From Escallonia rubra (lineage: Eukaryota > Streptophyta > Magnoliopsida > Escalloniales > Escalloniaceae): DNA of 64,000 nucleotides. This document shows, piece after piece, positions 33,510 to 45,140 of this stretch; within the stretch, counting starts at the first letter, position 1; each line of letters begins with the position of its first letter. The notes beneath the pieces are model-generated. The model did not search any database. It was given only the letters and a program-made list of their open reading frames with translations, and was not told the origin of the DNA. Location: positions 62,001 through 126,000 of the forward strand of contig JAVXUO010000926.1 in assembly GCA_033065855.1 (NCBI GenBank). The letters run 5' to 3'. Position numbers and translations under genes: made by a program.

Positions 33510-36111
33510 CAGTGTTATAAAAGGCGCACATAACGCGTCTCGCCTAGGCGTAGGCGCAGCGCCTTCAATAAGGCGCTCGCCTTGTGCGCCCAGGCGCTCA
33601 GTCGCTAAGCGCATAGCGGGGCGGGAGGCGCAAAGCTAGGCGCACGATGTGTAACCGTTCGATTTGGCTTCGTGTCTTCACGTGGACCGTTGATTTCTCT
33701 TTTAGTATTTTTACCCTTTTTGTCTTTACCAAGTCAAAACACTTTTTTAAGACTAAAATATAAAACCTGTTCACAACCTATTCTGGACCGCACCCCGGGG
33801 CCCGCTAAGAGATCCTAGTGGCGCGACACGTCACCCATTTAGCGGTCAACATCGCTCAACAAGATTGCTCGGTCAAAGTACTCCGCGCCTCGAGCATCCG
33901 GACGACGATCAAAAGTGTGCTCCCCCCAAATAGGGTCGGCCACCCCAAGGGGGTCGGCCTCCATTACCCCGCGAAGGGGGGAACCTGCTGCACGACACTA
34001 GCTTCTCGCTCCAACAACACCCCCGCTATCTTCAGTAGTGCGACGCTCATTGTTGCCGGCTCAATCAAACTCGCGGCGGGACGGGCTCGCAACCCTTAAA
34101 GCCCTCGCCGGCTCAATCAACCGACGGGCTCCGGCCCTCGCGGGCACAATCAACCGGAGGCTCCGGCCTTCGCCAGCACAATCAACCGATGGGCTCCGGC
34201 CCTCGCGGGCACAATCAACCGGAGGCTCCGGCCTTCGCAACGGGGATGAGCTCACAACCCTAAGGCCATCGCCGGCACAATCACCCGACGGGCTTCAGGG
34301 GGCTCCGCTCGTAGTGCCCCGGCACGAGGACCCACCGCCACTGACTCTGAGTATCGAGCTGTGAGCAAGTACGCTGATGCTACCATTGATCATCGTCACC
34401 GTCAGGGCAATGAACCGCGGGTCACTCCGGGACGGGAGCAGGTCCTCGAAGGGCATCGCGTCCAGCACGCCTGGCAGTTGGCTGCAGGGGCAATCCTCAC
34501 CGCTGCCAGGATCTCTGCGCGTCTCATGACGCATCTCGTGGGATTCAGTAAGGGCTTGGACTGGAGGCTGGGGCAACGGGCTGCTCTGACCATGCTACCG
34601 CAGTGTGGTCAGTCTCCTCAGACAGGCAGAGGGACGCTGCAAGGGCAGGGCGGCATGAACTCGGGGGCCGGCATATCCGACGAACGATCAATACCGCAGG
34701 ACCCCCTACGGCGATGTGTCACTCCCGGAGGACGACACGTGTCGGCTGATGACACGCGCATATTTGGGCCTATATATAGTGGATTCTGGAGCTTATTCAA
34801 GGGACTTCTCTCTCATTTGGACATTTCACTTTCTCTCTCTAAAGCTCATTCTCTCTGGATTTCTAGTGAGAGAAAGACATTTGGACTCCTGTCATCGGAC
34901 TCTTGACGCTGCACCCCCGCTACGGACTGTCGACCGCTGGCCCTGTTCGTCGTCACCCTGCCTGCGCGGCGCTGCCAGCCCTCGCGATCTGTCTGGGGAG
35001 CCTTGCTCTCAGCCCTTACTCCGTCCTTGCTGTCTCCCACTTTGTCTACTTGGAAGCCAACGCAGACTGCATCCCTTGTGGCACCTCACGTGGCACGCGA
35101 ACCATCTTTCCTCGGCAACAAAACCTAACTACAAAAATCCCCAAATCAGTTTTCTGATTGACGACCAAAACTCTCATTCTCTTGTAGTCACTTTGCCACT
35201 CTTGTGCCATCCTTTGCTCCAATCGTCGCATCTCCCATCTCCGTCGGCCTGCTCCGGTCGCTGCCATTGTTGGTCCTCTTTGCGTGCTACTCCGCTGTTC
35301 AATTAAAGCAGGGCTGCTCAGTGCTGCGGCTGAAACTAACCACACAGAGATTATCCGCCATTGCTGCTCCTCAGTGTTGCTGTCGGTTTGCGTTTGTCAC
35401 ACTTAAGTTAATTTTTCGCCATGTTTAGTTTCATCTGTCAAATTCTTTGACTTTAGCCTACACTCTATTCACAACAAGAAGATAATTGCCACAAGTAGTT
35501 GGCCAAATTCCAGAATTACGTCCACAAATTTGTTCGGATGAGGCCAAAAACAAGATTTGATTAGGACTTCATTGAACCGACATTGCCATTAGCAGGGAGT
35601 CCTACTTACGCTTGAGACAATTTAATGCTGAAATATACTTTACTAATTGTTCATATTTATGTTGGGGTCTTGGATTATAATTGCTCACCAATTACGTTAA
35701 CCTTTCTGTGAAGCTGTTGAAGACAGAGCACACATGGCTAAATTAGGAGACCTAACTGATTTGTTAGCTTCACTTTATATTGTTCATAAGGCCAAAGCTC
35801 AGTTTGAGAAAAGATCTGAATATTTAGTCCCTATATTATGCCCATTCCCATTGAGATCGATCCTGTTTTTAAAAGTAGAATTTATTTTTAATGTTGGAAG
35901 CTTGTTAAATTAGGATGTTGGTATTTGAAACTTTCTCTATTGTTTAGAAATTTGTTAATTATCATGTTCTAAATTTTTTTTACTTAATTTTTTTTATTTA
36001 ATGCACTTTTATTTATTTATTTTTATATTTTTTAATATTGCGCCTGCACCTTGCGCCTAGTCTCCAGGGACCTTTTTCGCCTTAGGTGCGCCTGCGCCTT
36101 TAATAACACTG
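33510..36111. mobile_element. Inner hAT element
   Basis: Inverted ends CAGTGTTATAAAAGGCGC (left) and CAGTGTTATTAAAGGCGC (right, reverse complement), each continuing into GCGCCTAGGCG-type repeats. The flanking 8-mers AGGTACGG (33502-33509) and GGGTACGG (36112-36119) differ at one base. About 1.25 kb once the solo LTR is set aside; no transposase recognised. It sits inside the outer hAT. Confidence 0.82.
33768..35120 (+). mobile_element. Solo LTR of the Tat-lineage family at 50001
   Basis: 1353 bp, from TGTTCACAACCTATTCTGGA to CTCGGCAACA. Perfect 5-bp target duplication AAACC (33763-33767 and 35121-35125). By eye it is roughly 90 percent identical to the LTR at 50001-51749 over shared parts. 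It has the same TATA box (34771-34778) and the same CAATCAACCGGAGGCTCCGG array (about 34100-34300). It lacks most of the GGGGTCGGCC array of the longer LTR, which explains the 0.4-kb length difference. No internal domain remains. Younger than both hAT elements that enclose it. Confidence 0.9.
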
Positions 36112-36240
36112 GGGTACGGGCAATGAAAAAGACTACCCGAAAAAAATGGGATAAAATGTATCCGGCCCAATTTTACCCATACCCAACTGGGTATTACCTG
36201 AACCTGGCCGGTATACCCATTTGCCAGGTCTAATTGTCAC

Positions 36241-36523
36241 TAGCAACGTTAGATTTGTAGTAGTTGTATTTGGAATGATATAATAATCACTCGCTAAAAT
36301 CTTATGTTATGTACGAGATGAATCAAATACAAATGTTGGTTGTTCATCTATCGTTTTTCTTGTAACGTCCCGTAATTTTTGGAACGTTAACACTCACTCG
36401 ATTATTTACACTAAGACAACAGTACCCTCAAACTCAACAAATTTAACTGCTCGAACATTTTGGACAATGGAGCATTCAATGAGGTAAATTTCTTTATAGG
36501 ATCAATACTGGCTTCCCAGGACA
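36241..36523. other. Unassigned spacer
   Basis: Between the outer hAT and the gag remnant. Contains TGTAACGTCCCGTAATTTTT at about 36360, which resembles the start of some gypsy LTRs, but no matching end was found. Confidence 0.3.
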
Positions 36524-39500
36524 CTAGTTGTGCTCGGGGATGTTGGAATTCCTCGCTCCAGCTCGAAAGATTTCGGGCTTTGTTTCTCGGGAGATGGTCC
36601 CCTTATTGATGGCATCTTCGATCTGCACTATGGATCTCATCAAAGACTTGAACGACGTATGGTAGTGTCCAAAGATATATTCATGGTAAATCGACAACAT
36701 ATTGTTTCTCACTATGATGACTTATTCTTCTTCTGTGGGCGATTTACCATCTGGGCAATTTTGTTTCTCCATCTCATGATAACAACGAATACTAACTCCC
36801 TTGTCTCTTGCTTGGTGGTCTTTAAGTCTCTCTCGGTGATGTCCAAATCTTCATTATACTGATACTGATTCACAAACTCCGGTACTACATCCTCCCACGT
36901 CTGGACTTGAGCTTCATCTAGGGTAAAGAACCATCGAGAGGTGACTCTTGTCAGGGTGTAGTGAAAAAGCTGGATTAACTTGTTCTGGTTGATTGCATAG
37001 AGAGTTAATGCACGCATGTACATCTTGACATGAATTTTGGGGTCAGTGGTTCTATCAAACTTGTCCAAATTAGGCATCTTGAACTTGGGTGACAGTCGTT
37101 CTTCCAGATTCAGGACGAGTGCATTGAGGTCTAACAAGTCATATGCCTTTCTCGTTCGGGCAATCAGGGACTCGAGTATGGCCAACTTATCCTTACACTA
37201 TGGGGTGGCGAGTGTTCCTTCCTTTTCTTCTGACTTATATTGCCATTAAACTCGGCTTTCTTTTTATTGTCCTTCTTTTCTACCTTAGATTCATCTTCCT
37301 ATTCTCTTTTTACCCCTCTTCCTAAGGTTTTAGATATCTTCGGACATACATGCCTGCTGATCTGCCAGGGCTGCGAAACTGGCCTGAAATTCCTTTTGTA
37401 ATTGCTAGCAATGCGGACCAAATTTGCCAACTGTGGGTATTCCTCGGCCATTGGGATTCGTGTGAGTTTTCCAGATGAATCTCGATACCAACCACCTTTA
37501 GCCTTAACTATACAAAGAATCTGAAAATTCAAGCATACAGATAACACACATAAAACTGGGAGATTTACACCCTGCAGGGATAGGGAGATGATCAGCTTAG
37601 GGTTCTGACTAACCGTCCGGTAACCTGGTGGGTTAACCGACCGGTTGGTCAATTTGGTTATCTTGGGATTTTTAAAAAAAATCGTGGAGGACAGGGTACT
37701 GACTAACCGTCTGATAACTTTATGGGTTAGCCGGCTAGTTGGTAAGTGGGTTTGGAGATCTTGAATCATGCATAACTCTAGAATGCCTAGGTTCTGACTA
37801 ACCGTCTGGTAAACTGGTGAATCATGCATAACTCTGGTAACTTAGAGGGTTTAGGGTATAAACCATCCAGCTTGAATTTGCAAGGATAACAGTTGTTGAC
37901 TAACCGTCTAGTTGTTAGAGCAAAAAACCGGCCGCTTAATCAGAGTCTTTCTTTTTTTGCGAGACTATTAGCTAGCTTATAGAATATTGGTTGGCTTCCC
38001 TGTTAATATTCCATAAGCCCAAAGCAAGCATTCTCCTTGAAAAAGGGTAGAACACTGAAATGGTCCGGATGTGTGGTTTTTCTCTCAACAATGATGTAAG
38101 GTCACTCTGTTGGCTTAATTTGCACGATGTACCTCCCACCAGTAACTCATGTAGTTAATAATATGTGATCATAATACTTGTACACAAGTCATTTAATAGA
38201 AACCAAGAGGCTATTTAGTATTAGGCCTTCGAGGTGAGAGTATAGTCTAATTCGCCTTGATAGCTAGGAAGCCTAGGGGCTTCAACCGTTGCCCTTGATT
38301 GGATGGGTTAAGGACAAACATGCTTGTGTGTGAGTCACAAAATAAGAGTACAATCACCACAGTTATAGCACATTGTACATACAAGCCAAATAAAAGGCCA
38401 AAAAGAAATACATTTTTTTTAAGTCTAGTCCTCTTATTTTTTTAGTTCCCAGTGGAGTCGCCATGTAGCGAACCGCCTCGAACAAATTCCTAGACCTCGA
38501 AAAGTTTCTAAAAATTTTAAGAGTTGCATCTTATTTTATTAAACAAAGGGAAAACCCTAAAAATGACTCGACAATGTCCAAAGACTAACTACTCTATCAA
38601 AAACAGAAATTGGGTTTGGGGACTAAGTTATGCGATGTGAAGCTGTTAGGCATCTGCCATACCCTTTCAGTCTCTACTTTATTTATTTATTTTTGGCTTT
38701 AAACAAATACATATGCAATAAAAGAAATCCCAATCCTAGTTTTACATTATTGGTATGAATTCGATAGCAGGGGTCAAATGACATATGTATCTGGTCAGAC
38801 AAACCAGATTAAAGCCATCGCAATTAAATTTGGACCTTATTGGAGGCGACCTACGCTTCGGTCTTAGACACGAACAATGAGATGAAATGAAAATACTCTT
38901 TTTGATAACTTTTGTATAATGTCAATGTGATCGCCGAATAAGGAATTATTCTAGACCAATATATTAAACTAGCCTAGAAAGCAATAAATGTACCTCACGA
39001 GTAAGCTTGCGTAGAAGAGTCGGGAACGCTTTGTGAAAAATCCACGATACAAGTGACTTGAGAGTATATAGAAATGATTATGAAATGCTAAATTTTTTTA
39101 AGAGATGATCTACCACTTTTATGAGAAATGGTATAAAAGCTCAGGGAGAAAAAGCTTGTCCCCTAAAAATGTAGCCCAAAGACCCTATTTATACAGGTCT
39201 GGGGTGCCAGAAATGATAGAGGTGGCCATCTCAATCTTTGATCTGGAGATAAAGCAGAATATTTTATAAAAATGGTAGATTGAAAAATGTCAACTGACCG
39301 GTCGGTTTGTCGAAAACCGGCCGGTTCATCCCATAAATTTTAATTTTTTTAGTCAGAATTGCAGAACATTATATGTCCGTAATTCAGTAATTATCTCTGA
39401 CTTAATTAGATGAGATGTACTAGATTTGAGAATTATCTCTATATGTCATATAAATCAAGGATAAATCATTTGAATCAAGGATAAATCACAAATAATTGGC

Positions 39501-39725
39501 AATCATCTAAGTAAATTACTCTTGACATCTGGACTGGACCCACCTAAATGAACTGGGCTGAGCCTAATTCATTGACTGGACATTTGGACTAATAAATGGA
39601 GCAAATTAAATTAATCAAGTTTGAAATATTATTAGGCCTACACAAAATAATCATAAACTTTAACTAATAATAAAGTATAGTGTTTATTTACTAAATAAAT
39701 AGACTACAAAAGTGGGGTGTCTACA
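36524..39725 (-). mobile_element. Tat-type Ty3/gypsy fossil: LTR, primer site, gag remnant
   Basis: In minus orientation: LTR 39725-38464 (starts TGTAGACACCCC, ends CGGTTCGCTACA, 1262 bp); primer-binding site 38463-38447 TGGCGACTCCACTGGGA directly after it; a leader with GACTAACCGTC repeats; then a gag remnant (about 37490-36524) with MPNLDKFDRTTDPKIHVKMY and a retrotransposon gag domain. Pol and the second LTR are not seen, so only one end survives. It is broken in several places and looks old. The lineage follows from the primer site shared with the element at 50001 and is partly inference. Confidence 0.75.
37604..37940 (-). repeat. CTGACTAACCGTC repeats in the fossil's leader
   Basis: Four copies, beginning near 37610, 37699, 37794 and 37896, of CTGACTAACCGTCYGGTAA with GGGTTAACCGACCGGTTGG-like tails, period about 90-100 bp. 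Related ACCGGTCGGTTTGTCGAAAA occurs in the LTR at about 39297. Confidence 0.65.
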
Positions 39726-40323
39726 CCTTGCATAGCATCACCATGATGAACTAAATGTGTGATTTTATTCAAGAAACTGTTAAATAATTTGCTTTAATGA
39801 TGTTCATTCGTCAACAAACAACGATTTGAAGTTCTTTTAGGCTTTATTTCTTCGATCATGTTCACAAAGAATAATCGTCTGGACTAGTCGAGCCTTCACA
39901 TTCTATTTTAATTTGAGTAAATTTAGAAATGCAAAAAGGTGTATATGTGGTGAGCCTTTCTCCTATAACTTCTCATTTTTCAGAATAACGAGAACATGAA
40001 ACATGATATTATTAGTAGTATTGCGGAACATAAACACCTGGGGAAGACATAATGAATAAACTAGCCAAACATGTTACACGAAAGCTAAGTGTTACAATAT
40101 TTATAGTTTATATCGTCGGGCACATGCTATCAAATTTAGCTAAGTACATTAAGAAACTTAGTTGACATATGCATATACAATCGGTCAATTTGGTAAAGCA
40201 GAAAGAGATCACAAACATTAAGATGAAATAGCATTAAGAATTTCATGGTACAATATATTTTTGTGTGTTCCAAAGCCACATCATCTTTGTTAGCTGTCAG
40301 GATCTTTAACCCCGCAGGCTCCA
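39726..40323. other. Unassigned DNA beside the fossil LTR
   Basis: No gene. It could include the 3' end of the Helitron whose helicase remnant follows; no convincing CTRR end with hairpin was identified. Confidence 0.3.
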
Positions 40324-40890
40324 TCACAACATGATAGTGCCACATAAAGTTGCCCATGAGAGAATACAGGGTTTGGAAGATACACACCAACATTCTTCAA
40401 CCTCTGCCCTTGACTTTTTTTTTATAGTCATCACAAATGCCACTTTTAGTGGAGATTGTCTCCTTATCAGCGGATGAGATGTTTGTTGAGCAGTAGGTGA
40501 CAAAATAATATGTCGGATTAGAACAGTGTTGCCACAGTGTGAACTTGTAATGACTTGCGCCTCGACGACTCTATCACTAATTTTTTCAACTTTTTTAGAA
40601 ACATTCCATCGCACAAACCTATTGACTAGAGATTTTGCAAAAGTATCACTGGTGCACCTTTTTCGAGTTCTAAGAAACGGCATGCCAGTCCTGGATAAGA
40701 GATTGTGTGCAGCACTTCTGGTGGATTTAGGTTTTGTTGCAAGTCCGTGGTTTCTCCCTCGGACAATGTATCCACACTCAGATATATTCTACTTTCTCCC
40801 GGAATCATTGATCGATATTGTGATATTCGGTTCATCTATATCTGTATTCTTCTGTGTCAGGATACCACACTGTTTTCGATAATTATAATC
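40324..40890 (-). pseudogene. Helitron PIF1-like helicase fragment (C-terminal part)
   Basis: Minus-strand translation in more than one frame shows the end of a Helitron Rep-helicase in the right order: GILTQKNTDIDE; SMIPGESRIYLSVDTLSEGE; YPGLACRFLELEKGAPVILL followed by [40 protein letters not shown]. The family pattern is YLSxDS, GAPxMLLRNLN, RRQFPxxxxFAMTINKSQGQ. The two main frames (40835-40626 and 40683-40324) overlap, so there is a frameshift near 40660, and the TINKSQGQ helicase motif is degraded to TIKKKSRA. No Rep domain or Helitron ends were found. A dead fragment of a rolling-circle DNA transposon. Confidence 0.75.
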
Positions 40891-43800
40891 AAAATACCAT
40901 GACTCAAAGTCTAGAGACAGTGACCTACATAAAATGGAAAGTGCTACAAAGGTGCCTGTGATCAACAACATTTCCAAATTGGGTGAAGTTTGATGGATCC
41001 TTCTTCAGGCGTGGGAAGAGCAAAATGTACTTCTTCCTTCCAACCTTGAAGATTGTCTATGCCCTAACATTTCCAAAGCCAACTGTGGAGGAGTATGCAG
41101 ACAAAGCAACCAAATAGGCTACTGCAAAGCAACAACAAAAGTGGTAGGAGGATGGTTTCTGCTGCAAGGGTTACATATTGGGAGGGCTATCTAACACACT
41201 CTATGACATGTACGAGATCAAGTATATAAAAAATACGGCTAAGGAACTGTGGAATGATCTCAACAGCAAGTACAAGACGAAGGACACATGGGAACCAAAA
41301 GATCCTAACTAGTAAGTTGAATGATTTTGGCATGGTAAATAGAATGTTTGTTATTATGCTTTTGTAATAAAGCATCAGGGGAGTCAAATTCATGAACTGC
41401 AAATGATTATAGATTTGATCATATCCAAGGGACACTTTCTCAACGAGTCCATCTACTTGTTCACAATTATTTCTAAAATTCTTTTCACTTGGGAAGAATG
41501 TTGTAAGGAGTTTAAACTTAAGAACGACGCTATGAGTATGCAAAATTGGTTAAGTATATCAAAGTTGAAGAGACGCGAATTGGATAGATTTGAGTTCGAA
41601 GACCTCAAGTCCTCTAAGGCTCTTGTCATTGATCCCGCTTTTTCCAATACCCTAAGCGTAAGCTTGATGGTCAAAATTCTGCTTCAAACAAGGGGTAAGA
41701 CAAGCCTAAAACGGCTTTTTTGGAAGTGCAGAAAATCCTGACACTTCAAGAAATATTGTCGAGTGGCTAAGAGGCAGAAAAAGGGACCAAACCGATATGG
41801 TTGTCAGCAAGGATATCCTTGTTGTGGTTTCAAACCCAATATGGTGGGGGATAATGAGCAGTGGTGGATAGACTTTAGATCAACCAAGCACATTACTATG
41901 AACAAGAATCTGTTCAATGACTTTAAGCCGATAGCGGATGTACAAGATCTCTCTATGGGAAACTCGTTGACCTAAGGTCATGGGGACTTTGAAGGATGTG
42001 TTGTTTGTTCTAGATGTTGGGAAAAATCATGTATCTGTTAGCCTACTTAACGAATTTGGCTTTAAGATTCTTTTTGAGTCAGGCAATGTTATTCTGACCA
42101 AGGGTGGAAACTATGTAACTAATGGCTTGAACAAGCTTACTATAATTAATAAGAATTCTATATTTGGTCATCTTTTTGTTTTCGTTCATTTATGGCATTC
42201 TAGACTATGACATGTTAACTATAAGTTCATAAGAAGTATGGTTAACTTAGGTTTAATACCTCAACATGCCTCATCTAGCTTAGAAAGATGTTCAGATTGC
42301 ATAACATAAAAAATCACTAGCAAACCCTTTAAAATGGTTAAAAGGGAAACACAATTGTTAGAATTAGTACAGCTGGACTTATGTGAAACGGAAGGTCATC
42401 AAATAAGGGGTGGTAAAAGATATTTTCAACAATTATAGATGATTGTTAATGTTATGCGTGCTCATACCTTCTAAGGACTAAAGATAAGGCTTTAGATAAA
42501 TTTTAAATCTATAAAGCAGAAGTAAAAAATTAATTAGATTGTACGATTAAAATATTACGACCGGATAGGGGAGGTGAATACCTTTACTTTGATGATTTAT
42601 TTGAAACTTAGGAAGTTATTCACCAAGTTACAACTCCTTATAGTTCTCAACAAAATGGTGTGGCCAAGAGGAAAAGTAGGATTTTACAAGAGATAATCAA
42701 TACATTATTGCTCACTTTTATTTGCCCAAGAACTTGTGGGGGAAACACTTATGACTGTTACCTATATGCTTAATTGTATACCCCAAAGGTTACTAATGTC
42801 ACACCCTATGAGCTTTGGAAACAGAGAAAATCTTCTCTAAGACAATTCAAGGTGCGAGGATTTAGGGCATTAGTTAAGCTAACTGATCCTAAGAGACCCA
42901 AATTAGGAGAAAAGCAATTGGATGTGTCGTCATAGGCTATGTTCAGCAAAACAAGGCATATAGATTTCTAACCGTGCAATATATAGAATCCGTTAAACAA
43001 AACGTTATCTTGGAATCTAGAGATGCAGAATTCTTCGAGAGTTCTTTCTCTAGAAAATGGACAATGAAGTCACGATCAATGAGGATCAAGATCAACCTAC
43101 TCCAGAAATGGGGTAAGGTGGTGAACTAAGATGAAGTAAGAGAGCACGAATAGAAAAGTCCTATGGTCCAGATTTCTATGAACCTATAGTTGAGGGTTGT
43201 AGAAATGAAGATAATTTCTCTTGCATATCTAATGTAGAGCATGACCGACTGACATATCGAGAAGCCAAAACTTCTCGAGATTCTGCCTTGTGGCAGGTAG
43301 CTATAAATGATGCAATAGACTAGATAATATCAAACCGAACTTAAATTTGACTGATTTGCCATTAGAGTTTAAACCAATAGGATGCAAATGGATGTTTAAG
43401 TGAAAGCTCAAGTTCGTTCGAAGATAATCATAAAGCAAGACTTGTCGCCAAGGGTTTTAAACAAAAGGAAGGAATTGACTATTTTGATACTATGCTCTGG
43501 TAGCAAGACTTAGCACTATAACATTAATGTTTGTCATATCATCTATTAAGAAACTGGTTATACACCAAACGGAAATCATGACTGCTTTCTAAATGGTGTT
43601 TAGAGGGGGATGTGTACATGGAACAACCGCAAAGTTTTGTACTAAGGGGCCAAGAACCAAAGTTTTTAAGTCTATCAAATCTTTGTATGACCTAAAACAA
43701 GTTCCTAAGCAGTGGCATGAACGACTAGATAAAGTCGCTATATCTCGTGGATTTAGAATGTACGAATATGATTAAGTGCATTTATTCTAAGTTTGAAATA

Positions 43801-44613
43801 GACGCATTGTAATAATATGTTTGTATGTTGGTGATATGTTAATGTTTGGTAGTGATTTGGATATTATGTTGGAAACGAAGTTATTTCTATCTTCATCTAT
43901 TGATATGAAGGATATGGGGGAAGCCAATATCATTTTTGGTGTGAATATCATTTGATCCTCGAATCCTATTTCTTTGTTAAAGTCTCATTATATTGGGCAA
44001 GTATTAATAGCAATTTAATCATGAGGATTGTGCCCCAATTACTACCCCATATGATTCTTCTATCAAGTTAAGGGCAAATGAAGGGAAATGCTTTTCACAA
44101 CTAGAGTATCCTCGTATCATTGGCAGGTTGATGTATATCATGCAATGAACCCGAGCAGATATAGTCTTTGCAGTTGGCATTTTGAGTAGGTTGAATCATA
44201 ACCGCGAGAAAGTCCATTGAAATGTGGTGTTTGAGGTGCTTAAGTACCTTAAGGGCATAATGGAGTTCGCATTAACTTACAACGACTTTTTGGCCGTATT
44301 AGAAGGGTACATGGATGCAAAATGGATCACAGACTCGGTTTAAACCAAGTCCACAAGTGGTTGGATATTTACCATGGGTGGAGGTGCCATTTCTTGAGGT
44401 TCCAAGACGCAAACTTTCATTTCACATTTTACTATAGAGTCTGAAATTATTGTTGTGGCAATAGCAATCAAGGAGGCGGAATGGCTTAGAGACCTGTTAA
44501 TAGAGACTCATCTATGGCCTAAGCCAATGCTTCATATTTCTGTATTCTATGAAACTGAGGCGTTAACATATGCATGCAAGAAGAGTTATAATGGGAAGTC
44601 TAGATATTTAAGT

Positions 44614-44622
44614 GTTAAACAT
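44614..44622 (+). repeat. 9-bp target duplication, left copy
   Basis: GTTAAACAT, repeated exactly at 44768-44776, framing the 145-bp MITE. Confidence 0.92.
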
Positions 44623-44767
44623 GGGTCGTGATCCATTGCTAGTGCTAGCACGTTGCTAGCGCTGTTTTGCCGTCCGCTACATAATGTAGCGGACGATAAT
44701 TTACCGTCCGCTACATTATGTAGTGGACGGTGCTAGCGCTGCTAGCGCTAGCAACGGATCAGCTCCC
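44623..44767. mobile_element. 145-bp hairpin-armed MITE with 9-bp duplication (Mutator type)
   Basis: Left end GGGTCGTGATCCATTGCTAG, right end in reverse complement GGGAGCTGATCCGTTGCTAG. Inside are GCTAGCGCTAGC palindromes and two copies of a perfect palindrome with arms CGTCCGCTAC and GTAGCGGACG around ATAATG or ATTAT. The perfect duplication GTTAAACAT and the GGG start mark it as Mutator-like. It shares its end motif and the CGTCCGCTAC palindrome with the elements at 19996-25182. It is the cleanest member of the set and inserted after the copia element. Confidence 0.88.
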
Positions 44768-44776
44768 GTTAAACAT
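44768..44776 (+). repeat. 9-bp target duplication, right copy
   Basis: GTTAAACAT, identical to 44614-44622. Confidence 0.92.
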
Positions 44777-45140
44777 AGCTATGTGAGAGAACAACTAAGC
44801 AAAGGAATTGTTACTATTAGCTACGTGAAGTCCAAAAGTAATTTGGCTGATCCCTTTAATGAAGGCCTAGGCTGGGATGTTATGGAAGACTTCCATGGAG
44901 ATGGGTTTAAAGCTCATGAAAGGAGAGAGGTTACATGCACGTGGAAACCAACTAGACACTTGAGTAACTTCTATGTCTTTCAGTTCAATAGAAATCACAT
45001 TTTATTTTTAAGCACATATGCACTATATGACCATCTCATGGTGGTGTATAGAGAACGAGATGAGGGTGGAAATTATTCCCTTAATAAATATATATCCTTA
45101 AAGAAGGGTGCAAGTCATTTAAGTGCACCTTATTAGATTT

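Larger units (their letters stand above)
32531..36232. mobile_element. Outer hAT element upstream of MSH2
   Basis: Inverted ends: left TAGACCTGACAAAAAATTAC, right in reverse complement TAGACCTGGCAAATGGGTAT. The flanking 8-mers GTTGCCAC (32523-32530) and ATTGTCAC (36233-36240) agree at six positions, as expected for an old 8-bp hAT duplication. Near the ends are the CCCGACCC/GGGTATTACC repeats typical of this hAT group. Without the inner insertions it is about 1.1 kb and has no transposase; 32700-33100 is CT-rich filler. Its left end lies 162 bp from the MSH2 ATG. Confidence 0.75.
40975..45140 (+). mobile_element. Decayed Ty1/copia retrotransposon
   Basis: Remnants in copia order on the plus strand: gag from about 40980 (VKFDGSFFRRGKSKMYFF, GYILGGLSNTLYDMYEIKYI); zinc-knuckle and gag-pre-integrase region about 41740-42200 (WWIDFRSTKHITMNKNLFND); integrase remnants about 42330-43000; reverse transcriptase about 43360-43980 (ARLVAKGFKQKEGIDYF, KSLYDLKQVPKQWHERLD); RNase H about 44300-44900 (TKSTSGWIFTMGGG, VREQLSKGIVTISYVKSKSN). 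Integrase before RT identifies copia. LTRs were not delimited. Broken at well over ten places; old. A 145-bp MITE is inserted in the RNase H part. Confidence 0.85.

Noticed and set aside
36360-36420. TGTAACGTCCCGTAATTTTT as the start of another gypsy LTR
   Set aside because: Resembles the solo LTR start at 13119, but no matching terminus or duplication was found.
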